This document shows positions 8,378 to 16,636 of a DNA stretch of 64,000 nucleotides, piece after piece. Origin of the DNA: Epilinea sp044228875 (lineage in GTDB: Bacteria > Chloroflexota > Anaerolineae > Epilineales > Epilineaceae). Positions within the stretch are counted from its first letter, which is position 1; each line of letters begins with the position of its first letter. The position numbers and the translations under genes are program-made. The stretch covers positions 24,749 through 88,748 of the forward strand of contig JBGAUA010000001.1 in assembly GCA_044228875.1 (NCBI GenBank), in the 5' to 3' direction. The notes beneath the pieces were generated by a model, which was not told where the DNA came from, did no database searches, and saw nothing but the letters and a program-made list of their open reading frames with translations.

Positions 8378-9106
8378 TCAGTCGTCGTCGAACACCGGCA
8401 CGGCGGACGACAGCTGCACCCGGTTGTTGCCGTTGCGCTCTCGCACCGCCTGCACGATATCGCGCGGCGTGGCGTCCTTGCGCAGACGCACCGCGTAATG
8501 CAGTTCGGTCATCAGGCCCGCCTGCACCGTCTGGATGGACTGCAGGCTGGCGCTGTCCACGTAGCGGGCGAAGGGCTCCGCCAGTACCTGCTCGAAGTCG
8601 ATGTCCGGCGTCACGCGGATGATCAGGCTGTGGCTGGGTCGGTCCGGGGCGAACAGGTTCAAGCGCGAGACCATCCAGACGAGCAGCGACACCAACGCCG
8701 TGGTGAACACTGCGATACCGTATTCCTGCGCGCCGATGGACAGTCCGATGGCCATGGCCAGGAAGATGAAGCCCACATCGATGGATTGGCTGACATTGCG
8801 TCGGAAGCGGATGATGGAGAAAGCCGCGAACACCGCCAGAGCCGTGTGCACGCGCGTGGAGACCACCATGATCACCACCGTGACCACCATGCCCAGCATG
8901 ATCAAGGTCTGCACGTAGTCCTGCTGGTAGCCTGGGCCCGGATGGACCCTCTGGTACACCCAGCCGATGATGACCAGAAGGGCGAAGGCCAGAGCCAGGG
9001 CCCCCAAAACCTCCAAGGGCCCGACCGGCACTGCCACCGCATCGGCCGCGGCCGGCGCCGCGCCGGTGCCGAAGAGCAGGTTCATTGCGTCGGTCGCGCT
9101 ATCCAT
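8378..9106 (-). CDS. DUF4956 domain membrane protein
   Basis: About 242 residues, MDSATDAMNL at the start (a second ATG two codons upstream at 9112 is equally possible). There are three or four membrane helices in the first 150 residues, with the family's conserved core FAAFSIIRFRRNVSQSIDVGFIF, whose arginines lie between helices. It ends in a soluble ferredoxin-like or ACT-like domain with ELHYAVRLRKDATPRDIVQ. DUF4956 has no established function. It is repeatedly found beside VTC-type polyphosphate polymerases and CotH kinases, and here it overlaps the VTC gene by about 25 bases and faces a cotH gene. Confidence 0.85.
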   Translation of the reverse strand: MDSATDAMNLLFGTGAAPAAADAVAVPVGPLEVLGALALAFALLVIIGWVYQRVHPGPGYQQDYVQTLIMLGMVVTVVIMVVSTRVHTALAVFAAFSIIRFRRNVSQSIDVGFIFLAMAIGLSIGAQEYGIAVFTTALVSLLVWMVSRLNLFAPDRPSHSLIIRVTPDIDFEQVLAEPFARYVDSASLQSIQTVQAGLMTELHYAVRLRKDATPRDIVQAVRERNGNNRVQLSSAVPVFDDD

Positions 9107-9945
9107 GCCCAAGCCTTTCCGGCGGCGCCACCCGGCCCCGCCCGTCGATCCCCGCCGGCGAACCCGGCCAGGCCAATCGTCCAGTCCTGCGGCAGATCGA
9201 TGCTCAATCCATGGGGCTGGATGGCCAGCGCCTCAACCGCCGTCTGATACTTGCTGAAGGAGCGGGGCTGGCAGCCCAGGCCGCCGAGCAGCCGCGCCAG
9301 CCAGTAGGGCACCGCGTGGTCCACCTTCACCTCCAGCACGCGCTGGTCGGGCGACACCAGGTCGACATCGAAGTCATGGTCGTCCGGGACCACCTGGTGG
9401 AAGGCCCGGGCCCGGGCCTTCAGCCCGGCATCGAAGGTCAGCCGAAGATCCGCCTCGGCGCCCTGGCCCATCCAGGCCTCGCGATCGTAACGCATGACAC
9501 AGACCGGCCGCAGATCCTTGTCGATGATCAGCCGCTGTACCTCTTCCAGGACAATGGCGTCCATGCCGGCCAGACGCCGGGCCAAGGGGCGACCGCGCGT
9601 GAGATCGAGGGCTTCCTCGATGGTCAGGGCGATGCGCCGCTTGCTGGTCCGGCCGGTGTACTTGTGCTTGATCTCCACAAAGGTGATGCCTTCGGGATGG
9701 TCACCGGCCTGGCCGTAGATGCGGATGCGCAGCTTGCGCCGCGAGGGCCGTCCCAGCAGGTTGTTGACGTAGATCGCTCGCTCGGCGTTGTCCAGGTAGA
9801 GGCTGATGATGGGGTAGCGACCATCCGGACCGGCATGCGGATCGGGCGCCATGCGCGCCGCGACAGCCGCGCGGATGGCGACGGCCTGCTCAGCACGGAC
9901 AACAAACTTGAGTTCGCGACGGTCGAAGCGGGTGATGGTGTCCAT
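9082..9945 (-). CDS. VTC-domain polyphosphate polymerase-like protein
   Basis: About 287 residues from MDTITRFDRRELKF; the frame extends upstream but without a family match. The VTC domain is a CYTH/triphosphate-tunnel fold that in yeast Vtc4 makes polyphosphate from ATP. Seen here are the tunnel-type basic and acidic alternations ELKFVV, RRKLRIRIYG, FVEIKHKYTGRTSKRR, VCVMRYDREAW, LRLTFD and LEVKVDHAVP, and the closing FSKYQTAVE, which is typical of the family. It is soluble, with no membrane helices, so membrane tethering may come from DUF4956, whose start lies within its 3' end. Confidence 0.85.
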   Translation of the reverse strand: MDTITRFDRRELKFVVRAEQAVAIRAAVAARMAPDPHAGPDGRYPIISLYLDNAERAIYVNNLLGRPSRRKLRIRIYGQAGDHPEGITFVEIKHKYTGRTSKRRIALTIEEALDLTRGRPLARRLAGMDAIVLEEVQRLIIDKDLRPVCVMRYDREAWMGQGAEADLRLTFDAGLKARARAFHQVVPDDHDFDVDLVSPDQRVLEVKVDHAVPYWLARLLGGLGCQPRSFSKYQTAVEALAIQPHGLSIDLPQDWTIGLAGFAGGDRRAGPGGAAGKAWAWIARPTQ

Positions 9946-10140
9946 GATCGGAATTTCACGTTTCCTTGACCGGCCCTTAAAGGACCGGGGGCCATTGTAG
10001 CGTCGGTCTCGCCAGGCACCATTTCGGGGGGGCGCCACAGGACTCGCGTTCTGTAATCCAGCGTCGCAGTTCGGCATCGTGTTAGCTGTCCTTCATGATG
10101 ACGGACACTACCAGGCCCTTTCATATCGGGAAGCAAATCC
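9946..10140. promoter_or_regulatory. Divergent promoter region between the VTC operon and cotH
   Basis: This 195-bp gap separates the two diverging transcription units. On the minus strand a TACAAT box at 9994-9999 could serve the VTC-DUF4956 pair. On the plus strand GGGAAG about 14 bases before 10141 may act as the ribosome site. No clear operator was seen. Confidence 0.35.
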
Positions 10141-13100
10141 ATGCACAGCCCAAGCCGGTTCACTGAAAACCGAGATCCGATGGGACGTTCCCGGCGGAAA
10201 CCGGTCTGGCCGGCACGGCAGACAGCGCTTGCGGCCGTCCTCTTGGGCCTCGGCGGCGCACTACTGCCGGGCTCCTTCCATCGCGGATGGGCCGAAGCCG
10301 CGGGCGCGCCGCGCCATATCGTCTACCTGCCGCTGCTATCGCCACCCATCGGCGTGGTGGACGCGCCACGGCTCAACCGACCGCCGGGCCTGCAGGAGGC
10401 GCCGTTCGCCCTCGCCTTGACCAGCCACACCACCGGCGCGAGCATCCGCTACACCCTGGACGGCAGCCCGCCCGGCCCCGAGCACGGCGAGCGCTACCTG
10501 ACGCCGATCCCTATCGAGGGCACGCAGATCCTGCGCGCCGTCGCGTACAAGACGGGCATGCAGAGCAGCCCGGTCGTCACCGCCAGCTTCCTGTTTCTGG
10601 ACCAGGTGCTGCGCCAGAGCGCCATGCAGGATCCCGGCCGCTTCCCCGACGCCTGGGGGCGCTATCCGGAGGGCAAGCGCGAAGGCCTCCCGGTACCGGT
10701 CGACTACGGCATGGACCCCAAGGTGGTCGACGATCCGTCGACGGCGGGGCGGATCCTGTCCGACCTTCGCAGCCTGCCGTCCATCTCCCTGGTCTGCGAC
10801 CCCGTCGACCTCTGGGGCTCTCCGGGCCTCTTCGGCGACCGGGAAGGCATCTACGCCAACCCGGTGGCGGAGGGCCGCGAATGGGAGCGTCCGGTGTCCA
10901 TGGAATGGATCGACGCCAAGGGCCGGCAATCCCTGCAGATCGACGCCGGTCTCCGGATCGCCGGGCAATGGAGCCGCAAGCCGGATTCTACGCCCAAGCA
11001 CGGCTTCAGCCTGCGCTTCCGCAAGGACTACGGCGCGGACCGTCTGGACTTCCCCGTCTTTCCCGACAGCCCAGTGCAGCGCTTCGAGACCCTGCGGCTT
11101 CGCGGGGGACAGGCGGACGCCTTCACCTATTTTCCGCTGAAGGCCCTGTACGCGCATGACCAGGTGGGCCGGGACCTGCAACTGGACCTGGGCCAGCCGG
11201 CGGCCCGCGGCCGCTACGTGCACCTCTACCTCAACGGCCTCTACTGGGGGCTCTACAACCTGACCGAGGAACCCACCGCCCGCTTCGCCGCCGACCACCT
11301 GGGCGGCGGCGAGGACGACTACGACGTGGTCAAGGGCCTGGAGGTCCATAGCCTGGTACACGGGAAGCCCGTGGTCGTCAACAGCTTCGAGATGGAGGAC
11401 GGCAACGACGCGGCCTTCAGGGCCCTGCTGGCGCTCCGGGACGGCCCGCCGCCGGATGAGCCCGGGCGCCTGGCCGAAGCGGAGGCCTTGCTGGACCTCG
11501 ATGCCTTCGCCGCCTACCACATCCTGGAGATCTACGCCGCCAACGACGACTGGCTGGGCAAGAACTGGCGCGCATTGCGCCGGCGCGTCGAACCCGGCTC
11601 CGAGGCCGCGCGGCAGCCGGGTGGGCGCTGGTCCTTCCTGGTCTGGGACATCGAGCGCGGCGCCTTCCTGCGCCTGGCCGACCCCCTCTGCGGTTCGGCG
11701 GCCCACCATTGCGGCGACCCCCGGCGGCCGGACGCGGCGGACATCGCGGCCACGGCGGGGGTCATGGACCTGCACGGCTGGCTCAAGGGCAACGTGGACT
11801 ACCGCCTGCGTTTCGCCGACCAGGCGCGCCGGCTGCTCATGGCCGACGGGCCCCTGACCCCCGCCGCGGTCGCCGCGCGCTACAAGCGGCGCCTGGATGA
11901 GATCGACGGGCCGATCGTCGCCGAATCGGCTCGCTGGGGCGACGTCTATCCGCGCTACGCCTACGAGCGCACCTTCCTGGAGAATGCGCTCTGGTGGCTC
12001 AGCTTCTGGCAGCCCTACCGCCAGCCGGAGCTGCAAGCCGTCCAGCGGCGCGATCCGGAATGGCTGACGGAGCGCGATCGGCTGCTGGAGCAGGCCATCC
12101 CACCGCGGACCGCCATCGTGATCGAGCAGCTGTGCCGGCAACAGCTGCTGTCACCGGTGCCGGGACTGGCCATGAACACCGAAGCGCCTGGAACGACAGG
12201 CGGCAATACGCGGATCACCATCACGCCCCTGCCGGAAGGCTGCCCGGAACGGTTGGCGGGAGGTGACATCTTCTATACGCTCGGCGGCGAGGACCCGCGG
12301 CAGCCGGGTTCCGGTCGGCCGGGTTCCTGGTGGACCGGACTGCCGGCGACAGGAGCGCAGCGTTACACGCACGCCCTGCGCCTGAGCGGCTACCAGCGGC
12401 TGCGGGCGCGCATGGCGGTGATCACGGAAGGCGGGCTGCTATGGGGCCCGCTGAGCGAGCTCGTCGTGGGCCTGCCGCGCGTCGAGATCACCGAACTCAT
12501 GTACAACCCGGAGCCCGGAGAAGCCGAGTTCCTCGAACTGCGCAACACCGAGGCGGTGCCAGTGGACCTTTCGGGCGCCCGTTTCCAGGGCATCGACCTG
12601 ACCCTGCCGCCGGGCGCGGTCCTGGCCCCAGGGAGCTACGCCCTGGTCACGAACAGCCCGGGCGACCTGGCCGAGCGCTACGGCGCGGACCTGCCGGTCA
12701 TCGGCGAATACAGCGGCGGGCTCTCCGGCGACGGCGAGCGGATCCGACTTCTGGACGCGGCCGACCGACCGCTGGCCGATGCTCGCTACGACGATGGCGA
12801 CTTCTGGCCCTTGGCCCCGGACGGCCATGGCTTCAGCCTGGTCCCTGAAGCGCGCGAGGGTGCCGCGGAACCGGAGCGCTGGCGCGCCAGCAGCCTGCCG
12901 GGCGGCTCGCCGGGCCAGGCCGATCCGCCGCCCCGCACGCCGCGCATCCTGCTCAGCGAGCTGCTCCCGGCCTCCAGCGCGCCCTACGAGGATGCGGTGG
13001 AGCTCTACAACCCCAACCTGGGCCCGGTGGACGTCGGCGGCTGGCTGCTCAGCGACAGCCGCGTCGATCTGGCCCGATTCACGGTGCCACGGGGAAGCGT

Positions 13101-13965
13101 CATCGCCCCCGGGGGCTTCCTGGTGTTCTACGAGGAGCAGTTGCGGCAGGGCGGCGCCGGCGGCGCCGGATTTGCCCTGTCCTCACGTGGCGAAGGCCTG
13201 TACCTGGCCGCGGCCGACGAAAGCGGTCAGTTGACGGGCTACGCCTCCGGCGCCCGCTTCGGTCCGGCAGAGGAGAACATCGCCCTAGGTCGCGTCCAGA
13301 CCCGCGCCGGCGCCCTGGAATGGGCTCGCCTGAGCGCACCCAGCTTCGGCGTCGACCAGCCTGCCGACCCGGCGGATTTCCGCCGTGGCACGGGTGGCCC
13401 CAACGCGATCCCCTTGGTGGGGCCAGTGTACATCGCGGAGCTTCACCTTTTGCCGGTCAAGGACGGGCCGGTCTCCTTCGTGGAACTGGCCAACATGGGT
13501 CATTCGGCGCAAGCGCTGTCCGAGGAGGACGGCCGGTCCTGGGAGTTGACCGGGCGCCTTCCCTTCCGCTTCCCGCCCGGTGCCGCCGTACCGGCCAGCG
13601 GCCGCGCCTTGGTGGTCGCCGAGGAGCCGGACAGCTTCCGCACGCGCCACGGGGTGCCGGACGAGGTCCCGATCTACGGCCCGGCCACGATGGCGCCGCC
13701 GGACGAAGGCCCGACCGAAGCCCTCTTGCGGCCCTTTCCGGACGACATCGTCCAGACGCCTCCGCTCTTCATCAGCTTGGAGCACCTGCTTGTCTTCCCC
13801 GGACCGCCTTGGCCGACCTTGCCGCCCGGCACCAGTTTGGAGCGCCTCGAGCCGCCACGCTATGCCGGTGAGCCCGATGCATGGTCGGCGCTCCGGCCGG
13901 GCGGAACGCCGGGCCGGTCGAACACGACGCCGCGGCGCCTGTGGCTGCCCTGGCTAGGGAGCTGA
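10141..13965 (+). CDS. CotH-kinase family secreted protein with chitobiase-like and lamin-tail domains
   Basis: A 1274-residue exported protein; an internal ATG at 10180 (MGRSRRK) would give a tighter signal peptide (hydrophobic core to about residue 45). The motif VYLPLL follows the signal. A chitobiase C-like domain (ASIRYTLDGSPPGPEHG) is at about 83-155. The CotH kinase fold is at about 230-630, with RIAGQWSRKPDSTPKHGFSL, LRLRGGQADAF, LYLNGLYWGLYNLTEEP, DYDVVKGLEV and the metal-site segment FLVWDIERG (Asp-x-Glu where Asp-x-Asp is more usual). Three lamin-tail domains follow at about 780-900, 940-1060 and 1095-1230. The C-terminus is LWLPWLGS. CotH proteins phosphorylate secreted Ser-rich proteins in Bacillus spores; the target here is unknown. 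Confidence 0.85.
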   Translation: MHSPSRFTENRDPMGRSRRKPVWPARQTALAAVLLGLGGALLPGSFHRGWAEAAGAPRHIVYLPLLSPPIGVVDAPRLNRPPGLQEAPFALALTSHTTGASIRYTLDGSPPGPEHGERYLTPIPIEGTQILRAVAYKTGMQSSPVVTASFLFLDQVLRQSAMQDPGRFPDAWGRYPEGKREGLPVPVDYGMDPKVVDDPSTAGRILSDLRSLPSISLVCDPVDLWGSPGLFGDREGIYANPVAEGREWERPVSMEWIDAKGRQSLQIDAGLRIAGQWSRKPDSTPKHGFSLRFRKDYGADRLDFPVFPDSPVQRFETLRLRGGQADAFTYFPLKALYAHDQVGRDLQLDLGQPAARGRYVHLYLNGLYWGLYNLTEEPTARFAADHLGGGEDDYDVVKGLEVHSLVHGKPVVVNSFEMEDGNDAAFRALLALRDGPPPDEPGRLAEAEALLDLDAFAAYHILEIYAANDDWLGKNWRALRRRVEPGSEAARQPGGRWSFLVWDIERGAFLRLADPLCGSAAHHCGDPRRPDAADIAATAGVMDLHGWLKGNVDYRLRFADQARRLLMADGPLTPAAVAARYKRRLDEIDGPIVAESARWGDVYPRYAYERTFLENALWWLSFWQPYRQPELQAVQRRDPEWLTERDRLLEQAIPPRTAIVIEQLCRQQLLSPVPGLAMNTEAPGTTGGNTRITITPLPEGCPERLAGGDIFYTLGGEDPRQPGSGRPGSWWTGLPATGAQRYTHALRLSGYQRLRARMAVITEGGLLWGPLSELVVGLPRVEITELMYNPEPGEAEFLELRNTEAVPVDLSGARFQGIDLTLPPGAVLAPGSYALVTNSPGDLAERYGADLPVIGEYSGGLSGDGERIRLLDAADRPLADARYDDGDFWPLAPDGHGFSLVPEAREGAAEPERWRASSLPGGSPGQADPPPRTPRILLSELLPASSAPYEDAVELYNPNLGPVDVGGWLLSDSRVDLARFTVPRGSVIAPGGFLVFYEEQLRQGGAGGAGFALSSRGEGLYLAAADESGQLTGYASGARFGPAEENIALGRVQTRAGALEWARLSAPSFGVDQPADPADFRRGTGGPNAIPLVGPVYIAELHLLPVKDGPVSFVELANMGHSAQALSEEDGRSWELTGRLPFRFPPGAAVPASGRALVVAEEPDSFRTRHGVPDEVPIYGPATMAPPDEGPTEALLRPFPDDIVQTPPLFISLEHLLVFPGPPWPTLPPGTSLERLEPPRYAGEPDAWSALRPGGTPGRSNTTPRRLWLPWLGS

Positions 13966-14003
13966 GGCCAGTCCGGCATGGTGCTGGCAACGCCCGATCC
14001 GCC

Positions 14004-14435
14004 CTATTCGCCTCCCCGGTCTCCTCGCCGCAGCGCCTTCAACTCCGCCCGCCGCCGCTTATCCGCCAGTCGCTCCTCCTTTGCGGCTCGCTTGGGGCGA
14101 GTGGGCTTGCGCGGTTTGGGCGGGAGCAGGGCGGCCTGCAGCAAGGCACGCAGCCGCAGGCGCGCCCGTTGGCGGTTCTCCAACTGACTGCGGGTCTCGG
14201 CGGCCACCACCTGCAGGTTGCCTTCGCCATCCAACCGGGAGGCCAGCGCGGCCAGGAGCAGCCGGCGCTGGTCATCGGTTGGGGCCGTGGAACGCAGCAG
14301 GTTCCAGCGCAGCAGCACCCGCGTCTCCGTCGTGTTCACGTGCTGGCCGCCCGGCCCTCCCGCACGCGCGAAGCGCAGCTCCAGCTCGGAAGCCGGGATG
14401 ATCAGGCTGTCGTCGACCATCAGGTCGTCGTTCAT
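14004..14435 (-). CDS. arfB: Alternative ribosome-rescue aminoacyl-tRNA hydrolase
   Basis: A 143-residue ArfB/YaeJ protein, which enters stalled ribosomes lacking a stop codon and hydrolyses peptidyl-tRNA. The catalytic GGQ is in ARAGGPGGQHVNTTETRV near residues 23-40. The C-terminal tail is long and basic (PPKPRKPTRPKRAAK and onward), as needed to fill the empty mRNA channel. Size matches the family. It is the last of four same-strand genes, 32 bp after the SCO1664-type gene, so it is probably co-transcribed with that trio. Confidence 0.92.
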   Translation of the reverse strand: MNDDLMVDDSLIIPASELELRFARAGGPGGQHVNTTETRVLLRWNLLRSTAPTDDQRRLLLAALASRLDGEGNLQVVAAETRSQLENRQRARLRLRALLQAALLPPKPRKPTRPKRAAKEERLADKRRRAELKALRRGDRGGE

Positions 14436-14467
14436 CGACGCAATCCAGCGTCAGCCGACGCCCGGCA

Positions 14468-15208
14468 TCAGACGGGCGGCCACGGCACGTGGTGGCGGTC
14501 GGGGTCCGGCTCGGGGTAGCGCGCCGCCTTGACCAGGCCACTGCAGCGCGCCGCCAACGCCGCCAGCTCCGCCGGAGCGAGCAAGGTGGCAAGCTCCATC
14601 GTGCAGGGGTCGGCGTTGTCGGACAGGCGCGCGGCGAGAGCGTCCAGGTCCGCGCGGACCGCGGCCGGCAGACGCTCTCCGGCCCAATCCCAGATCACCG
14701 TTCGCAGCTTCGGCGCTTCGTGGAAGCAGACGCCATGGTCGATGGCCCAGAGGCGGCCCGCTTCGTCGGCGAGGATGTGACCGCTCTTGCGGTCGGCGTT
14801 GTTGATCAATGCGTCAAAGGCCACGAGACGACGAAGCGCGCGGCGGTCCCATCCCGTAGCGGCCAGGTAATGCAGCTGCGGGTCGTGGGGAATGAAGGCC
14901 TGCACCGCGCCGAAGCCGAAAGGACCCTCGCGCAGAACCGTCGGCGGCACCAGACCCCAACCCAGGGCCCTGTCGACGAGCCAGGCCGCGCGCTCCCGAA
15001 GGCAGAGCGTGCCATCGGCGAAGTCCCAGAGCGGCCGCTCGCCCTGGCGCGGCTTGTAAACGGCGCGCAGCGGCGAATCCCGGTCGCCGCCGTCGGCCGC
15101 GTCCCCCGGCAGCAGCCGGCACAGGAAGGTGGCGTTGGAGCTCCATGTGATCCGGCCCTCCAGATCCAGTTCCGCTGTCTGCAACCAGGCCAGGAGATCA
15201 TCGGCCAT
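14468..15208 (-). CDS. SCO1664 family protein (PI3K/HipA-like kinase fold)
   Basis: About 246 residues from MADDLLAWLQ; GAGGG lies about nine bases before this ATG. An upstream in-frame ATG at 15274 would overlap the DUF3090 gene. Family signatures are WSSNATFLC, AVYKPRQGERPLWDF, GTLCLRERAAW, GWGLVPPTVL and FGFGAVQAFIP. The later NNADRKSGHIL and AIDHGVCFH look like the catalytic and metal-binding loops of phosphatidylinositol/HipA-type kinases, with the Lys of VYKP as ATP contact. Kinase activity is inference; no function is established for the family. In Actinobacteria it neighbours DUF3090, a histidine phosphatase and mshC. Confidence 0.82.
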   Translation of the reverse strand: MADDLLAWLQTAELDLEGRITWSSNATFLCRLLPGDAADGGDRDSPLRAVYKPRQGERPLWDFADGTLCLRERAAWLVDRALGWGLVPPTVLREGPFGFGAVQAFIPHDPQLHYLAATGWDRRALRRLVAFDALINNADRKSGHILADEAGRLWAIDHGVCFHEAPKLRTVIWDWAGERLPAAVRADLDALAARLSDNADPCTMELATLLAPAELAALAARCSGLVKAARYPEPDPDRHHVPWPPV

Positions 15209-15260
15209 GATGGCCAGGCCCTCGGCAGCCGGACCCGGTGGCGGCTCGCCCGCTGCGCTG

Positions 15261-15806
15261 CTAATGGTGCCCATTGCGCCGCTGACAACGATGCCCCTCG
15301 TCCAGGGGCTCGCCACAGGCCGGGCAATTCGGTCGTCCACCGGCGACGACGGTGGGGATATGCTGGACAAGGTCCAAGGCCTGCTCGTAGCGCAAGGCCA
15401 GACGGGCCTTCATCCCGGGCGGCAGGTCCAGGCCCGCATCCGGCTCGTCATCCTCGTCGTCGAGGCCCAACTCGTGGAGCACAAGGAGCACCCGGTGCCG
15501 ATTCTCGTCAACCCCCAGGCCGATGCTGCCGACGCGGAAGGCCTCCTCGAAGGGCTGGACCAGCTCCGTCGACCCGCCGGCGGCCTGAAGATCCGTCGCA
15601 TGCTCCGGATCTTCGCGCCGAAGCAGGTTGAGCAGGCGCGCCAGTCCCGCGGCCATGGCCGCGGCCTGCTCCTTCTCCAGACCTAGGGTCAGCACGCGAC
15701 CGTCCTGGGTGGCCTGCAGCAGGAAGCGGCGGCGTCCGGGTGAGCCGACGGTGCCTACCGTGACGGACGCCACATCGTCCAGATCATAGGCAAAGCGTTC
15801 AGACAT
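15261..15806 (-). CDS. DUF3090 family protein
   Basis: A 181-residue protein, MSERFAYDLDDVASV at the start. It carries the family's strand pattern RRFLLQATQDGRVLTLGLEKEQ, the acidic ELGLDDEDDEPDAGLDL, and a C-terminal CPACGEPLDEGHRC followed by RRNGHH, a probable zinc knuckle. Function is unknown; in Actinobacteria it is found with SCO1664-type and MSMEG_4193-type proteins. The start overlaps the phosphatase gene by 8 bp, so the three proteins are made from one message and may form a complex. Confidence 0.88.
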   Translation of the reverse strand: MSERFAYDLDDVASVTVGTVGSPGRRRFLLQATQDGRVLTLGLEKEQAAAMAAGLARLLNLLRREDPEHATDLQAAGGSTELVQPFEEAFRVGSIGLGVDENRHRVLLVLHELGLDDEDDEPDAGLDLPPGMKARLALRYEQALDLVQHIPTVVAGGRPNCPACGEPLDEGHRCQRRNGHH

Positions 15807-16482
15807 GGGCTGCTCCCTCAGCGGGGATCGACGCGTCGGCATCCACGAGGAGCGCGCCATCCGGGGGAGGCGGCGCGATCGGTTCCGGGAGGAGGCCGCA
15901 GTGGTTGACAAGACGCAGGCAGGGATGGCCGTCCTGGAATTGAACGGCGCTGACCGATGCCGGGGCGACATCGAAACGCTGGAAGGCGTCCAAGGCAGCG
16001 CCGGCGTAGGTGGCCAGCAGGATCTTGATGACATCGGCATGCGATACCACGGCCACGGCTCCTGAGGGATGGCGGGACAGCAGCTTCTCGATGCCCGCCA
16101 CCGCCCTCGCCTGCACCTCGAGCGGCGACTCGCCGCCGGGAAAGCGCATGCGACTCGGGCTGGACTGGACCACCGCCCACAGCGGATCCTGCCGCAGTTC
16201 GTCCAGCGTCCGGCCGGTCCAATCGCCGAAGTCCACCTCCTGCACATCCGGCAGCGGCTCGATCGTCAGCGGCCGCCCATCCGCGATGGCGGCAGCCGTG
16301 GCCATGGTCCGTTCCAGGGGGCTGGCGTACAGAGCCGCCAGATCATGACCGGCCAGTCGATCCACCAGGGCCGCGACCTCGATTCGACCCTTGTCGCTGA
16401 GACCCACACCCGGCATCCTACCGGCCAGGCCGCGGCCGACCCAGTCGGTGCTGGCATGGCGAATGAGGAGAAGGAGGGTCAT
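15799..16482 (-). CDS. Histidine phosphatase family protein (MSMEG_4193-like)
   Basis: A 227-residue phosphoglycerate-mutase-like enzyme. It has the phosphohistidine motif LLIRHASTDW at residues 5-14, YASPLERTMATA, the acid/base Glu region DVQEVDFGDWTG, and the second catalytic His in AVVSHADVIKILLA. The MRFPGGESPLEVQARA segment matches the MSMEG_4193 subfamily, which is restricted mainly to Actinobacteria and Chloroflexota. The GRMPGVGLSDKG stretch is also typical. It is first in the four-gene minus-strand operon; its physiological substrate is not known. Confidence 0.88.
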   Translation of the reverse strand: MTLLLLIRHASTDWVGRGLAGRMPGVGLSDKGRIEVAALVDRLAGHDLAALYASPLERTMATAAAIADGRPLTIEPLPDVQEVDFGDWTGRTLDELRQDPLWAVVQSSPSRMRFPGGESPLEVQARAVAGIEKLLSRHPSGAVAVVSHADVIKILLATYAGAALDAFQRFDVAPASVSAVQFQDGHPCLRLVNHCGLLPEPIAPPPPDGALLVDADASIPAEGAAHV

Positions 16483-16501
16483 GTTTGATAGCCGGCGCGC
16501 G

Positions 16502-16507
16502 AGTATA
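16502..16507 (-). promoter_or_regulatory. Probable -10 box (TATACT) for the phosphatase-DUF3090-SCO1664 operon
   Basis: Read on the minus strand, TATACT lies 19 bases before the ATG at 16482, giving a predicted leader of about a dozen bases. No good -35 was found. The divergent sigma-factor promoter is about 60 bases away. Confidence 0.45.
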
Positions 16508-16566
16508 GCACAGCCCCGCAGGCAGGTGATCGAGGTGCCGCACCGATCCATTGCCAGACATTAAGT

Positions 16567-16594
16567 TTGACTAACCCCGCCCCTAGGCTACACT
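16567..16594 (+). promoter_or_regulatory. Sigma-70 type promoter of the primary sigma factor gene
   Basis: TTGACT at 16567-16572 and TACACT at 16589-16594 are separated by 16 bp, close to the housekeeping consensus. The predicted start of transcription is near 16601, leaving about 36 bases of leader before the ATG at 16637. Confidence 0.65.
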
Positions 16595-16636
16595 TCAGTC
16601 AGCCCAGGATCAGCCCCACATGATCGACCCCCATCC

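Noticed and set aside
9082..9945. Thiamine triphosphatase/CYTH adenylate cyclase
   Set aside because: The fold is related, but FVEIKHKYTGRTSKRR and FSKYQTAVE are VTC-type features.
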